DNA of 64,000 bases from DASQFD01 sp035633255 (GTDB taxonomy: Bacteria > Actinomycetota > Actinomycetes > Actinomycetales > Dermatophilaceae), in assembly GCA_035633255.1 (NCBI GenBank), contig DASQFD010000021.1:29756-93755 (forward strand). The letters are read 5' to 3'. Below are positions 44,119 to 53,174 of this stretch, piece by piece. Numbering within the stretch: the stretch's first letter is position 1; every line of letters starts with the position of its first letter. A program made the translations under genes and the position numbers. A model generated the notes under the pieces. That model was not told the DNA's origin, did no database searches, and saw only the letters and a list, made by a program, of their open reading frames with translations.

Positions 44119-45246
44119 TCAGAGGCGCTCGGCGACGTACTCGATGCAGGCGAGCAGGCGGGTGACGTCGTCGGGCTCCACGGCGGGGAAGACGGCGACC
44201 CGCAGCTGGTTGCGGCCGAGCTTGCGGTACGGCTCGACGTCGACGACGCCGCAGCTGCGCAGGACGGCGGCGATGGCCGCGGCGTCCACGCCGTCGGCGA
44301 AGTCGATCGTCGCCACCACCCGGCTGCGGTGCGCCGGGTCGGTGACGTAGGGGCTGGCGAAGTCGACCCGCCCCGCCCACTCGTAGAGCCGCCCGGAGGA
44401 GTCGGCGGTGCGGGCGGTGGCCCAGTCCAGCCCACCCTGCCCGTTCAGCCAGTCGAGCTGGTTGGCGAGCATCGCCAGGGTGGCGACGGCCGGTGTGTTG
44501 TAGGTCTGGTCCTTGCGGCTGTTCTCGATGGCGGTCGGCAGGCTGAAGAAGTCGGGCACCCAGCGGCCGCTCGCGGTGACCTCCTCGACCCGGGCCAGGG
44601 CCGCGGGGGAGAACAGCGCGAGCCAGAGCCCGCCGTCGGAGGCGAAGCACTTCTGCGGGGCGAAGTAGTAGACGTCCGCCTGGGCGACGTCGACCGGCAG
44701 GCCGCCGGCGCCGGAGGTCGCGTCGACGAGCAGCAGGGCACCGTCGTCGGCCCCGGCCACCCGGGTCACCGGGCACATGACCCCGGTGCTGGTCTCGTTG
44801 TGCGCCCACGCGTAGACGTCCACACCGGCCTCGGCCACCGGCTCCGGCCGGGAGCCCGGGTCGCTGCGGATGACCGTCGACGGGCCGAGGAAGGGCGCGG
44901 TGTCGGTGACCTTGGCGAACTTGCTCGAGAACTCCCCGAAGGCCAGGTGCTGCGCCCGCTCACGGACCAGGCCGAAGGCGGCGATGTCCCAGAACGCGGT
45001 CGACCCGCCGTTGCCCAGGACCACCTCGTAGCCCTCGGGCAGCGTGAAGAGCTCGGCGAGGCCCTCGCGCACCCGCCGGACCAGACCCCTCACCGGGGCC
45101 TGGCGGTGCGAGGTGCCCAGCACCGTGCGCCCGATGGAGGCGAGGTAGTCGACCTGCTCGGGCCGCACCTTCGACGGCCCCGAGCCGAAGCGCCCGTCCC
45201 GGGGAAGGAGATCGGCGGGGATGGTCAGGCCGGCGTGCTCGCTCAC
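44119..45246 (-). CDS. serC: phosphoserine aminotransferase SerC
   Basis: 375 aa, actinobacterial class-V aminotransferase type. The PLP Lys is in YYFAPQKCFASDGG (about residue 206). Other conserved parts are FGSGPSKVRPEQ at the N-terminus, GNGGSTAFWD, AHNETSTGV and the Arg-containing end NQLRVAVFP. It turns 3-phosphohydroxypyruvate plus glutamate into phosphoserine and 2-oxoglutarate; it also serves pyridoxine synthesis in some bacteria. PdxH is encoded about 3.6 kb away. Confidence 0.95.
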   Translation of the reverse strand: MSEHAGLTIPADLLPRDGRFGSGPSKVRPEQVDYLASIGRTVLGTSHRQAPVRGLVRRVREGLAELFTLPEGYEVVLGNGGSTAFWDIAAFGLVRERAQHLAFGEFSSKFAKVTDTAPFLGPSTVIRSDPGSRPEPVAEAGVDVYAWAHNETSTGVMCPVTRVAGADDGALLLVDATSGAGGLPVDVAQADVYYFAPQKCFASDGGLWLALFSPAALARVEEVTASGRWVPDFFSLPTAIENSRKDQTYNTPAVATLAMLANQLDWLNGQGGLDWATARTADSSGRLYEWAGRVDFASPYVTDPAHRSRVVATIDFADGVDAAAIAAVLRSCGVVDVEPYRKLGRNQLRVAVFPAVEPDDVTRLLACIEYVAERL

Positions 45247-45326
45247 CCCGTCAGTCTCCCGCAGGCAGGCCCGCGGTTCGGGCGCGGGTCCGCCACGTGG
45301 TCCTCTCGGCCCGCTACACCCGCCGC

Positions 45327-46463
45327 TCAGGTCACCGGGGGCCGGTACCCCTTGACCTGCTCGAGCCCGCGACCGCCCTCGCCGACGTAGCGGGCGCTGG
45401 GCCGGATGAGCCGGCCGGTGCGCTTCTGCTCGAGGATGTGGGCCGACCAGCCGGCGGTGCGGGCGCAGGTGAAGAGGGGGGTGAACATCGTGGGGGGCAC
45501 CTCGGCGAAGTCGAGGAGCACCGCTGCCCAGTAGTCGACGTTGGTCTCCATGCGCCGCTCGGGGTGCCGCTCGGCCAGCGCCGCGATGGCCGCCTTCTCC
45601 AGCTCCAGCGCCGCCTCGTAGCGCGGCGCCTGCAGCTCCCGGCAGGTGTCCCGGATGACCGCGGCGCGCGGGTCGTAGGCGCGGTAGACCCGGTGCCCGA
45701 AGCCCATGAGGCGCTCCCCGCGGGCCAGCACCTGCTCGATGTACCGCTTGGCGTCGCCGAGCTTCTCCACCCCCTCGATCATGTGGATGGCGCGCGAGGG
45801 GGCCCCGCCGTGCAGCGGCCCGGACATCGCCCCCACCGCCCCGGAGAGGCAGGCGGCGACGTCCGCGCCGGTGGAGGCGATGACCCTGGCGGTGAACGTC
45901 GAGGCGTTCATGCCGTGCTCGGCAGCGGAGATCCAGTACGCGTCGATCGCCGCGACGTGCTTGGGGTCGGGGTCCTCGCGCCAGCGGATCATGAAGCGCT
46001 CGACGATGGTGCGCCCCTCGTCGACCCGCTTCTGCGGGACCATCGGGCGCACCTGCCCGTGCGCGGACTGGGCGATGAACGACAGCGCCATGACCGACGC
46101 CCGCGCGAGGTCCTCGCGCGCCTCGTCCGCCTCGATGTCCAGCAGCGGCTTCAGGCCCCACACCGGCGCCAGCATCGACAGCGCCGACTGCACGTCCACG
46201 CGGATGTCGCCGCTGTGCACCGGCAGGGGGAACGGCTCGGCGGGTGGCAGCCCGGGGTCGAACTCGTTGTCGACGAGCAGCCCCCACACCTGGCCGAAGC
46301 TGACCCGGCCGACCAGGTCGCGGATGTCGACGCCCCGGTAGCGCAGCGCGCTGCCGGCCGTGTCGGGCTCCGCGATCTCCGTCTCGAACGCGATGATGCC
46401 CTCGAGGCCGGGACGGAAGTCGGGGTCGGGGGCGGCCGGGGCCTGGGTGAACGTCGTCGTCAC
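45327..46463 (-). CDS. citA: citrate synthase 2 (CitA type)
   Basis: 378 aa. Citrate synthase catalytic residues appear in GPLHGGAPSRA (His), MGFGHRVYRAYDPRA (His) and TNVDYWAAVLL (Asp). The short form with fewer helices fits the citrate synthase 2 of actinobacteria. The GTG at 46463 has GGGAG 6 nt upstream; ATG 46475 is an alternative. It condenses acetyl-CoA and oxaloacetate. Adjacent to serC as in many actinobacteria. Confidence 0.94.
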   Translation of the reverse strand: MTTTFTQAPAAPDPDFRPGLEGIIAFETEIAEPDTAGSALRYRGVDIRDLVGRVSFGQVWGLLVDNEFDPGLPPAEPFPLPVHSGDIRVDVQSALSMLAPVWGLKPLLDIEADEAREDLARASVMALSFIAQSAHGQVRPMVPQKRVDEGRTIVERFMIRWREDPDPKHVAAIDAYWISAAEHGMNASTFTARVIASTGADVAACLSGAVGAMSGPLHGGAPSRAIHMIEGVEKLGDAKRYIEQVLARGERLMGFGHRVYRAYDPRAAVIRDTCRELQAPRYEAALELEKAAIAALAERHPERRMETNVDYWAAVLLDFAEVPPTMFTPLFTCARTAGWSAHILEQKRTGRLIRPSARYVGEGGRGLEQVKGYRPPVT

Positions 46464-46515
46464 GGGTGCTCCCATTCTCGCTCGTGCGGTCGGTGACCCA
46501 TTCTGCACGCCTCGT

Positions 46516-47457
46516 TCACCGGCTCCCACCCGTGGCCTCGGCGGTGGACACCGCAGCGGACGCGGTGGCCGCTCCCCGACGGTCCCGGACTGCCATGCCG
46601 GGCCCGCCGCCGTCCCGGATGTCGAACAGCCCGGTCGCCTCCAGCAGCCTGCTCAGCTTGGCGTAGCCGTAGTTGCGCGGGTCGAACGAGGACTGGTTGG
46701 CGATGTGGTTGCCCACCGTGCCGACCTTCGCCCAGCCGGCGTCGTCAGCGGCGCTGTCGACGGCGCGCCGGAGCAGCGCGACCAGCTTGCGGTCGCTGCG
46801 CAGCAGCTGCCCGGTGGCCCGCTCCGGCGGCGCTGCGGCCGGGGCCGCCGGGGGTGCCGCCTCCGCCCCGACGGGTGCGGTGGCGGTCTTCGCGGTGGCG
46901 GTCCTGCTGGCCGCCGTCCTGCCGGTGGCGGTGCCACGTGCCGCCTTGGCGGTCTTGCGGGTCCGGCCGGTGGCCGGGGCGACGGTCGACCCCGGCGGGG
47001 AGTCCTCCGCCGGCTCGCCCGGCGCCGTGAGCCGGTTGAGCACGAGGAAGCGGGTGCACGCGCTCTGGAACGGCGCCGGCGTCTTGGCGTCCCCGAACCC
47101 GTAGACGCGCGCCCCGTGCTCGCGCAGGTGCATGACCAGTGGGGTGAAGTCGGCGTCGGAGGACACGAGCGCGAACGCGTCCGGCCGCTGGGTGTGCAGG
47201 ATCTCCACGGCGTCGACGGCCAGGGCGATGTCGCTGGCGTTCTTGCCCTTGCTCGGGTCGAACTGCTGCACCGGCCGGATCGCGTGCTCGTGGAGCACCG
47301 CCTGCCAGGACTTCAGCCCGGTCTTGGTCCAGTTGCCGTAGGCGCGCCGGATGTTGGTCTCCCCGAACGTGGACAGCTCACCGAGGATCACGTCGATGCG
47401 GGCGGCGGTCGCGTTGTCGGCGTCGATGAGGAGGGCGATCTGCCCGGGCCTGTCCAT
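46516..47457 (-). CDS. NYN ribonuclease-like protein with LOTUS/OST-HTH domain
   Basis: 313 aa. Residues 1-145 are an NYN (PIN-like) domain: ALLIDADN (acidic active site), NASDIALAVDAVEIL and LVSSDADFTPLV, which carry the conserved acidic residues. Residues 150-225 form a Thr/Ala/Arg-rich linker. Residues 228-290 match an OST-HTH/LOTUS domain (RSDRKLVALLRRAVDSAADDAGWAKVGTVGNH). It likely cuts or binds RNA. A TAGGGT -10 at 47465 lies 7 nt before the ATG. Confidence 0.85.
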   Translation of the reverse strand: MDRPGQIALLIDADNATAARIDVILGELSTFGETNIRRAYGNWTKTGLKSWQAVLHEHAIRPVQQFDPSKGKNASDIALAVDAVEILHTQRPDAFALVSSDADFTPLVMHLREHGARVYGFGDAKTPAPFQSACTRFLVLNRLTAPGEPAEDSPPGSTVAPATGRTRKTAKAARGTATGRTAASRTATAKTATAPVGAEAAPPAAPAAAPPERATGQLLRSDRKLVALLRRAVDSAADDAGWAKVGTVGNHIANQSSFDPRNYGYAKLSRLLEATGLFDIRDGGGPGMAVRDRRGAATASAAVSTAEATGGSR

Positions 47458-47464
47458 GGGCCGG

Positions 47465-47470
47465 ACCCTA
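47465..47470 (-). promoter_or_regulatory. -10 element (leaderless) of the NYN gene
   Basis: TAGGGT on the minus strand, 7 nt before ATG 47457. Confidence 0.5.
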
Positions 47471-47559
47471 TGCCCTCGGTTCCGGGTCGCCACGAGGTCC
47501 GGGTCGCCGCGCCCGCGTCCCGCGCCCGCTCCGCCGCCGCGAGGGGACACTGTCACCCC

Positions 47560-48834
47560 GTGCCCCTCCTCCCGGACCTGACCCCGCTGCGGGCCAACCC
47601 GGCATACCGGCGCCTGTATGCCGGCTTCACCCTGGCCGGGGTGGGGTCCCAGATGGCGACCGTCGCCATCGGGCTGCAGGTCTACGACCTGACCGGCTCC
47701 ACGGGCGCGGTGGGCGTCGTCGGGCTCTTCGCGCTCGTCCCGCTCGTCGTGCTGGGGCTCTACGGCGGGTCGCTGGCCGACCACCACGACCGGCGCACGG
47801 TCGCCTTCGTCGCCCAGCTCGCCGCCTGGGCGACGAGCGTCCTCTGCACCCTTCAGGCCGCCCTCGGCAACACCTCCGTGTGGGTGCTCTACCTCCTTGT
47901 CGCGGCATGGAACGGCGCCTTCGCGGTGACCTCCCCGGCCCGCACGAGCATCTACCCACGCCTCCTCCCGAAGGAGCAGCTGCCGGCGGCCAACGCGCTC
48001 TCGGTGTTCGCGATGAACGCCTCACTCACCGTCGGTCCGCTGCTCGCCGGCGTCCTCGTCGACTGGGGCGGCTACGTCGTGGCCTACGCGACCGACGCCG
48101 TCATCACCACGGCCGCCCTGTGGGGGCTGCTCCGGCTGCACCCGCTGCCGCCGGAGCAGCAGGCGCACGGGACGGCGCAGCGGGCCGGGCTGCGGTCGGT
48201 CTGGGACGGCCTGGCGTTCCTGCGCACCAGCCCCAACGTCCGGATGACCTTCGTCGTCGACCTCGTCGCGATGGTGCTGGCCCAGCCGCGGGTCCTGCTG
48301 CCGGCGGCCGGCTCGGTGATCCTCGGCGGTGGTGCGCGCACCGTGGGACTGCTGTATGCCGCGGTGGCCGTCGGCGGGATCCTCGCCATGGTCGTGTCCG
48401 GGCCGCTCGGGCAGGTGCGCCGGCAGGGGCTGGCGATCCTGGTGTCGGTCGCGGGCTGGGGGGTCGGGATCGCCGTGCTCGGGCTCGGGCTGCTCGCCGC
48501 GGGCGGGGTCCTGGCGCGCGACGCCGCCCTGGCCGTCGCGGTGCTCGGCATGGCCTTCGCCGGGGCCGCCGACGCGGTGTCGGCGGTGTTCCGCACCACG
48601 ATCCTCCAGAGCGCGGCGCCGGACCGCCTCCGGGGTCGGCTGCAGGGCGTCTTCCTCGTGGTCGTGGCCGGGGGGCCGCGCCTCGGCGACCTCCTCGGCG
48701 GCGTCGTGGCGGAGCGGATCGGGGAGGGCCGCACCGCCGTGGTGGGCGGTCTGGCGTGCGTCGTCGTGGTGGCCGCGCTGGGGGTCGGCCGGCGGGGCTT
48801 GGCGAGCTACGACGCCCGGCACCCCACGCCCTGA
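47560..48834 (+). CDS. MFS transporter, EntS-like
   Basis: 424 aa with about 12 helices. PAYRRLYAGFTLAGVGSQMATVAIGLQVYDLTGS, GGSLADHHDRRTV and NGAFAVTSPARTSIYPRLLPKEQLPAANALS match the MFS_3 group of drug or siderophore exporters. Substrate unknown. Divergent from the NYN gene, 44 bp upstream of pdxH; a role with either is not evident. Confidence 0.88.
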   Translation: MPLLPDLTPLRANPAYRRLYAGFTLAGVGSQMATVAIGLQVYDLTGSTGAVGVVGLFALVPLVVLGLYGGSLADHHDRRTVAFVAQLAAWATSVLCTLQAALGNTSVWVLYLLVAAWNGAFAVTSPARTSIYPRLLPKEQLPAANALSVFAMNASLTVGPLLAGVLVDWGGYVVAYATDAVITTAALWGLLRLHPLPPEQQAHGTAQRAGLRSVWDGLAFLRTSPNVRMTFVVDLVAMVLAQPRVLLPAAGSVILGGGARTVGLLYAAVAVGGILAMVVSGPLGQVRRQGLAILVSVAGWGVGIAVLGLGLLAAGGVLARDAALAVAVLGMAFAGAADAVSAVFRTTILQSAAPDRLRGRLQGVFLVVVAGGPRLGDLLGGVVAERIGEGRTAVVGGLACVVVVAALGVGRRGLASYDARHPTP

Positions 48835-48865
48835 GGCGGGCCTGAGGCGGGCCGCGCGGCCCGCG

Positions 48866-48871
48866 TAGCCT
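48866..48871 (+). promoter_or_regulatory. -10 element (leaderless) of pdxH
   Basis: TAGCCT, 6 nt before ATG 48878. Confidence 0.5.
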
Positions 48872-48877
48872 CGGGGC

Positions 48878-49555
48878 ATGCCGAACGAGCGCGTCGACTA
48901 CACCGGTGAGGGCCTGCTCGAGGAGGACCTCGCCCCCACGCCCTACGAGCAGGCCCGGCGCTGGGTCGACGCGGCGCTCGAGCGCTCCCGTGGCGCCGAC
49001 GACGTGCCGGAGCCGCTCGCCATCTCGGTCGCGACCGTCGACGACCACGGCCGGCCCAACGTCCGCACCGTGCTGATGCGCTTCTTCGACGAACGCGGCC
49101 CCGGCTTCGTCACCGCGCTGACCTCGACCAAGGGCCGGGAGCTGGGCGGCAACCCGGGCGTCGCGATCTCCCTCACCTGGCCGGCGATGTTCCGCGCCAT
49201 CCGCTTCCGGGGCACCGCCGTCGAGGTGGCGCGCGAGGAGGTCGAGGCCTACTTCCGCGAGCGGCCCTACGGCTCGCGGATCTCCGCGTGGACCTCGCGC
49301 CAGTCCGAGCCGGTCGCCTCACGGGCCGAGCTGGAGGCGGCATACCGGCACTGGGCGGGGCACTGGCCGGACGACGGCACCCCCGGCGCGGTGCCGGTGC
49401 CCGACTTCTGGGGCGGCTACCGGGTGCTGCCCGACGAGGTGGAGTTCTGGGCCGGGCGCCGCGACCGCCTGCACGACCGGCTGGTGTTCACCCGCAGCGG
49501 TGCGGGCTCGCTCGGCGACCCGGACGCCTGGCGGGTGCACCGCCGCCAGCCCTGA
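48878..49555 (+). CDS. pdxH: pyridoxamine 5'-phosphate oxidase
   Basis: 225 aa. FMN/PLP-binding text RPNVRTVLMRFFDERGPGFVT, TSTKGRELGGNP, SAWTSRQS and the C-terminal signature FWGGYRVLPDEVEFWAGRRDRLHDRL. This family-specific end distinguishes PdxH from general split-barrel flavoproteins. It oxidises PNP/PMP to PLP, the cofactor for SerC, the decarboxylase and others here. Confidence 0.95.
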   Translation: MPNERVDYTGEGLLEEDLAPTPYEQARRWVDAALERSRGADDVPEPLAISVATVDDHGRPNVRTVLMRFFDERGPGFVTALTSTKGRELGGNPGVAISLTWPAMFRAIRFRGTAVEVAREEVEAYFRERPYGSRISAWTSRQSEPVASRAELEAAYRHWAGHWPDDGTPGAVPVPDFWGGYRVLPDEVEFWAGRRDRLHDRLVFTRSGAGSLGDPDAWRVHRRQP

Positions 49556-49569
49556 GCGTCGCGAGGCCC

Positions 49570-49575
49570 TAACCT
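49570..49575 (+). promoter_or_regulatory. -10 element (leaderless) of the TMEM175 gene
   Basis: TAACCT, 7 nt before GTG 49583. Confidence 0.5.
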
Positions 49576-49582
49576 GTCCTGC

Positions 49583-50230
49583 GTGGTACGGACGGGGGAG
49601 CGGTTGGGGGCGCACGGCGAGGGGACCGACCGGGGGCTGGACCGGCTGGTCTTCTTCGCCGACGCTGTCGCGGCGATCGCCATCACCCTCCTCGTCCTGC
49701 CGCTCGTCGACGCGGTCCCGGAGGCGGCGGCCCGGGGGCTGGACTCCGCGGACTTCCTGCGCGACAGCGCCGAGGAGCTTCTGGCGTTCGTCGTCAGCTT
49801 CCTCGTGGTCGCCCGGCTGTGGATCGCCCACCACACGGTGTTCGAGCACATCGGCTCCTACTCCCGCGCGGTGCGAGGGCTCAGCATCGGCTGGGCCCTC
49901 ACCGTCGCGATACTGCCGCTGCCGACGGTGATGTGGTCCCAACTGCCCCTCGAACGGTGGAGCGTCGGGCTCTACACCGGCACGCTGCTGCTGTCCTCAC
50001 TCGCCCTGACGGCCCTGGTGTGGACGGTGCACCTGCGCCCCGACCTGGAGGACGTGGACAACCCGATGCCGGACTCCCGGCTGTGGACGAGCCTTGCCAC
50101 CACCGGCCTCGTCGCCCTCGCCTGCGTGGTGGGTACGCCCCTTCCGGCCGTGAACTTCTGGGCCATGTTCCTGCTGTTCCTCGCCATCCCCGCGGGGATG
50201 GTCATCCGTCGGCGTGTCGACCGTCCCTGA
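49583..50230 (+). CDS. TMEM175-type (DUF1211) channel protein
   Basis: 215 aa, six predicted helices. LDRLVFFADAVAAIAITLLVLPL contains an FAD triplet at the place of the FSD motif that opens helix 1 of TMEM175 potassium channels; the following Ile/Leu constriction residues fit. LWIAHHTVFEHI is also typical. The bacterial proteins are tetrameric potassium channels. The Ser-to-Ala change in FSD is unusual and could alter gating. Confidence 0.82.
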   Translation: MVRTGERLGAHGEGTDRGLDRLVFFADAVAAIAITLLVLPLVDAVPEAAARGLDSADFLRDSAEELLAFVVSFLVVARLWIAHHTVFEHIGSYSRAVRGLSIGWALTVAILPLPTVMWSQLPLERWSVGLYTGTLLLSSLALTALVWTVHLRPDLEDVDNPMPDSRLWTSLATTGLVALACVVGTPLPAVNFWAMFLLFLAIPAGMVIRRRVDRP

Positions 50231-50269
50231 CGGCTGACGGCTGACGGCAGACGGCCCGGTGGGTCCCGG

Positions 50270-51061
50270 TCACCGGGGGAGCCGGTGCACCTTGTGCACC
50301 GCGGCCTGGGCGCGGGGCTTGATGACCAGCAGGTCGACGTTGACGTGGGCGGGGCGGGTCGCCACCCAGGCGATGGCGTCGGCGACGTCCTCGGCGACCA
50401 GCGGCCCCGGCACACCGGCATACACGGCGTCGGCCCGCTCCCGGTCGCCACCGAAGCGGGTGAGCGAGAACTCCTCGGTGCGCACCATGCCCGGGTCGAC
50501 CTCGGTGACCCGGATGGGCTGGTCCCACAGCTCCAGCCGCAGCGTCTCGGTGACCGCGGCCACTGCGTGCTTGGCGGCGGTGTACCCGCCGCCGCCCTCG
50601 TACGCGACGCGACCCGCGATCGAGCCGACGTTGACGATCACGCCGGCGCCGGCCGCGAGCAGCGCCGGCAGCAGCGCCTTGGTGACCCGGACGGTGCCGA
50701 GCACGTTGCTCTCGTACATCGCCCGCCAGAGGTCGAGGTCCGCCTCGGCCACCGGGTCGAGCCCCAGCGCGCCTCCGGCGTCGTTGACCAGCACGTCGAC
50801 GCGCGGCCCGGCGACCTCCGCCAGCCGCTCGACGTCGACGGCGGAGGTGACGTCGCACCGGGCGGCGACGCCGCCGACCTCGGTGGCCACGGCGGCGACG
50901 CGGTCGGTGCGGCGGGCCGCACAGACCACCCGGAAACCCTCGGCGGCCAGCCGCCGGGCCGTCGCGGCGCCGATCCCGCTGCTGGCGCCGGTGACGACCG
51001 CAGTGGGCCGGGAGTCACCCGGCGGCGCCGTGGCCGTCCCGGCGGCGGGGTCGGTGGTCAT
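50270..51061 (-). CDS. short-chain dehydrogenase/reductase
   Basis: 263 aa Rossmann-fold SDR. TGASSGIGAAT (cofactor), NDAGGALG (in place of NNAG), catalytic Ser in GSIAGRV and YTAAKHA (Tyr-x-x-x-Lys), DPGMVRTEEF. Substrate unknown; the YdfG-like serine dehydrogenase/NADP group is possible. ATG 51061 overlaps the thioesterase stop (ATGA), so they are one operon. Confidence 0.9.
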   Translation of the reverse strand: MTTDPAAGTATAPPGDSRPTAVVTGASSGIGAATARRLAAEGFRVVCAARRTDRVAAVATEVGGVAARCDVTSAVDVERLAEVAGPRVDVLVNDAGGALGLDPVAEADLDLWRAMYESNVLGTVRVTKALLPALLAAGAGVIVNVGSIAGRVAYEGGGGYTAAKHAVAAVTETLRLELWDQPIRVTEVDPGMVRTEEFSLTRFGGDRERADAVYAGVPGPLVAEDVADAIAWVATRPAHVNVDLLVIKPRAQAAVHKVHRLPR

Positions 51062-51777
51062 CGGGGCTCCCGGGGCCGGACCGACGTCGGGTCCACGGCC
51101 AGCCAGGTCGCCTGCGCGCGGGCGAGGACCTGCCCGTCCGCGGTGAGCAGGGCCGAGCCGGACAGGTGCTTGCGCCCCTCCTGCGAGCGCTGCCAGGCGA
51201 GGAGGACGTGCTCCTCCCCGACGCGGGGCAGCGCCGCCACCAGCGCCGTCATGGTCCCCAGCACCATCGGCCGGCCGGCGATGCCAGCGGCCCACCCACC
51301 GGGGCAGTCCAGCGCCGCCCACACCACCGGGAGGTCGACGTCGAGCGGCACCCACGGCGCGGCATACCGTCCCGTCCCGTCCGCGAGCGGCCCCGGCCGC
51401 AGCGCCAGCCCGTCCCCCGGCTCGCGAGCGGTGCCGCACGAGAAGCAGGTGGGGAAGGGGTGGCCGGCCAACCCCTCGTATGCCGTGGCGGCCCGCCGGG
51501 CGTCCGCCGCCCGGACCGGGTCGGGCAGGTGCCCGGTGGGCGCCGGCGCCGGGACGGCGGTGGCGACCACGTGGTCGCCGTCGCGCAGCACGGCGCCGCC
51601 CTCGCCGGTCCGCTCGAGCTCGAGCGGTCGCTCCAGCGGTGGCGGGGAGCTGAGGCGAACCGTCACGGCCGGGGCAGCGGCCGTCGTGGTCACCACGCCG
51701 GCGAGCAGGCCGCAGACCCAGCCACCGTTCGCCGACTCGGGCGGGCCGCAGAAGCGGCGCGCGATGGTCGTTCGCAC
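51058..51777 (-). CDS. hotdog-fold thioesterase-like protein
   Basis: 239 aa. It has an ANGGWVCGLLAG segment, VTVRLSSPPPLERPL, CFSCGTAREPGDGLALRPGP and C-terminal LSGSALLTADGQVLARAQATWLAV, which fit double-hotdog PaaI/TesB-like proteins. The Cys pair (CFSCG) is notable. It may hydrolyse acyl-CoA or bind it; no catalytic Asp can be assigned with confidence. First gene of a pair with the SDR. GTG is fixed by a leaderless -10 at 51784-51789. Confidence 0.68.
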   Translation of the reverse strand: MRTTIARRFCGPPESANGGWVCGLLAGVVTTTAAAPAVTVRLSSPPPLERPLELERTGEGGAVLRDGDHVVATAVPAPAPTGHLPDPVRAADARRAATAYEGLAGHPFPTCFSCGTAREPGDGLALRPGPLADGTGRYAAPWVPLDVDLPVVWAALDCPGGWAAGIAGRPMVLGTMTALVAALPRVGEEHVLLAWQRSQEGRKHLSGSALLTADGQVLARAQATWLAVDPTSVRPREPR

Positions 51778-51783
51778 CCCGGC

Positions 51784-51789
51784 ACCGTA
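51784..51789 (-). promoter_or_regulatory. -10 element (leaderless) of the thioesterase gene
   Basis: TACGGT on the minus strand, 6 nt before GTG 51777. Confidence 0.5.
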
Positions 51790-51811
51790 GCGCGGTCCGC
51801 CGTTCCCGCGT

Positions 51812-51866
51812 CGATCCGGCCCCGCGTCGATCCGGCCCCGAGCGCTCGATCCGGCCCGGGCGCTCG
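51812..51866. repeat. repeats in the thioesterase/MFS divergent region
   Basis: CGCGTCGATCCGGCCC occurs twice in tandem, followed by the related GCGCTCGATCCGGCCC and a final GCGCTCG. Sits between divergent starts, so it could hold regulator sites. Confidence 0.65.
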
Positions 51867-51872
51867 AGGGGC

Positions 51873-53162
51873 GTGCGGACCCTTCCGGTGACAGACTCCC
51901 CACTGATGCCCACGACCGCGCCCGACGGGTCGTCCCCACCGACCGAGCCCTTCTCGCTCCGGCGCATCGCCGTGCCCGCCTTCGGCCCGTCCGCGCTCGC
52001 CTCCGTGGGCGCGGGTGCCACCCTGCCGGTGGTGGTGCTCGGCGCACGTGACCTCGGGGCGAGCGTCAGCGTGGCAGCCCTGGTCTTCGTCGTCTCCGGG
52101 CTCGCCGAGCTCGTCGTGGCGCTGCCGGCGGGCGGGCTCGTCGCCCGGATCGGCGAGCGGGGCGCGCTCGTCGGGGCCGCCCTCCTCGAGGCGGCGGCCG
52201 GTCTGCTCGCCTGGTCGGCCAGCGGGCTGCTGGCCTACTTCGCCGCCATGGTGCTCTTCGGCGCCACGAGCGCGGTCTTCCTTCTCGCGCGCCTCGCCTA
52301 CCTGACCGACCACGCTCCCGTGCACCTGCGGGCGCGGGCGATGTCGACGCTCGGCGGCGTGCACCGCATCGGCCTGTTCGTGGGCCCGTTCCTCGGGGCG
52401 GCCGTCGTCGCGGTGTGGGGGACGCGCTCGGCGTTCCTGGTCGCGACCGCGGCGAGCCTGGCGGCCGCGGCGGTGGCGTGGCGGACCGTGGAGCTCGGCG
52501 GTGCGGCCGCTCCCGGGGCGTCGGGCGGCCCACCCAGACCCGGGCCGAGCACGCTGGAGGTGGTGCGCCGGCACCGGCACGTGCTCCTCACCGTCGGGCT
52601 GGGCGTCACGGTGATCAGCGTCGCCCGGGCCAGCCGGGTCGTCCTCCTGCCCCTGTGGGCCGAGCACGTCGGGCTCTCCCCGGCGCAGACCTCCCTCGTC
52701 TTCGGGGTGGCCGGCGGCGTGGAGATGCTGCTCTTCTACCCCGCCGGCTCGGTCATGGACCGCTTCGGCCGGGTGTGGGTGGCCGTCCCCTCGGTGCTCG
52801 TCCTCGGCGTCGGCCTGCTGGTGCTCCCGCTGACCTCGGCGCTGGCCGGTCTCGGTGCCGTCGCCGTCGTCATGGGCATCGGCAACGGCCTGTCCTCCGG
52901 CATCGTCATGACGCTGGGCGCCGACGCCGCGCCGGTCGAGGGCCGGACCCGGTTCCTCGGCGTGTGGCGGCTGCTCTCGCTGCTGGGGAACAACGGCGGC
53001 CCGCTCGTCGTCAGCGCGGTCGCGGGGTTCGTCGGGCTGGCCGCCGCGAGCCTGTCGACCGGTGCCCTCGTGGTGGCCGGCGCTGCCTGGCTCGCTCGCT
53101 GGCTCCCGGGTCAGGACCCACGGCGCGCGGCGGCGGCGCACGAACGCGTTGCGGGGGGATGA
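51873..53162 (+). CDS. MFS transporter upstream of ideR
   Basis: 429 aa with about 11-12 helices. GGLVARIGERGALVGAALLEA (loop 2-3), VHLRARAMSTLGGVHRIGLFVGPFLG and NGLSSGIVMTLGADAAP are typical MFS. Start uncertain: GTG 51873, GTG 51888 and ATG 51906 all lack a clear Shine-Dalgarno. It ends 12 nt before ideR; an iron- or siderophore-related role is only suggested by that. Confidence 0.85.
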   Translation: MRTLPVTDSPLMPTTAPDGSSPPTEPFSLRRIAVPAFGPSALASVGAGATLPVVVLGARDLGASVSVAALVFVVSGLAELVVALPAGGLVARIGERGALVGAALLEAAAGLLAWSASGLLAYFAAMVLFGATSAVFLLARLAYLTDHAPVHLRARAMSTLGGVHRIGLFVGPFLGAAVVAVWGTRSAFLVATAASLAAAAVAWRTVELGGAAAPGASGGPPRPGPSTLEVVRRHRHVLLTVGLGVTVISVARASRVVLLPLWAEHVGLSPAQTSLVFGVAGGVEMLLFYPAGSVMDRFGRVWVAVPSVLVLGVGLLVLPLTSALAGLGAVAVVMGIGNGLSSGIVMTLGADAAPVEGRTRFLGVWRLLSLLGNNGGPLVVSAVAGFVGLAAASLSTGALVVAGAAWLARWLPGQDPRRAAAAHERVAGG

Positions 53163-53168
53163 GAAAAT
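53163..53168 (+). promoter_or_regulatory. possible -10 element (leaderless) of ideR
   Basis: GAAAAT, 6 nt before GTG 53175, overlapping nothing of the MFS stop. A weaker match than the other TANNNT examples. Confidence 0.35.
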
Positions 53169-53174
53169 CCTCCC

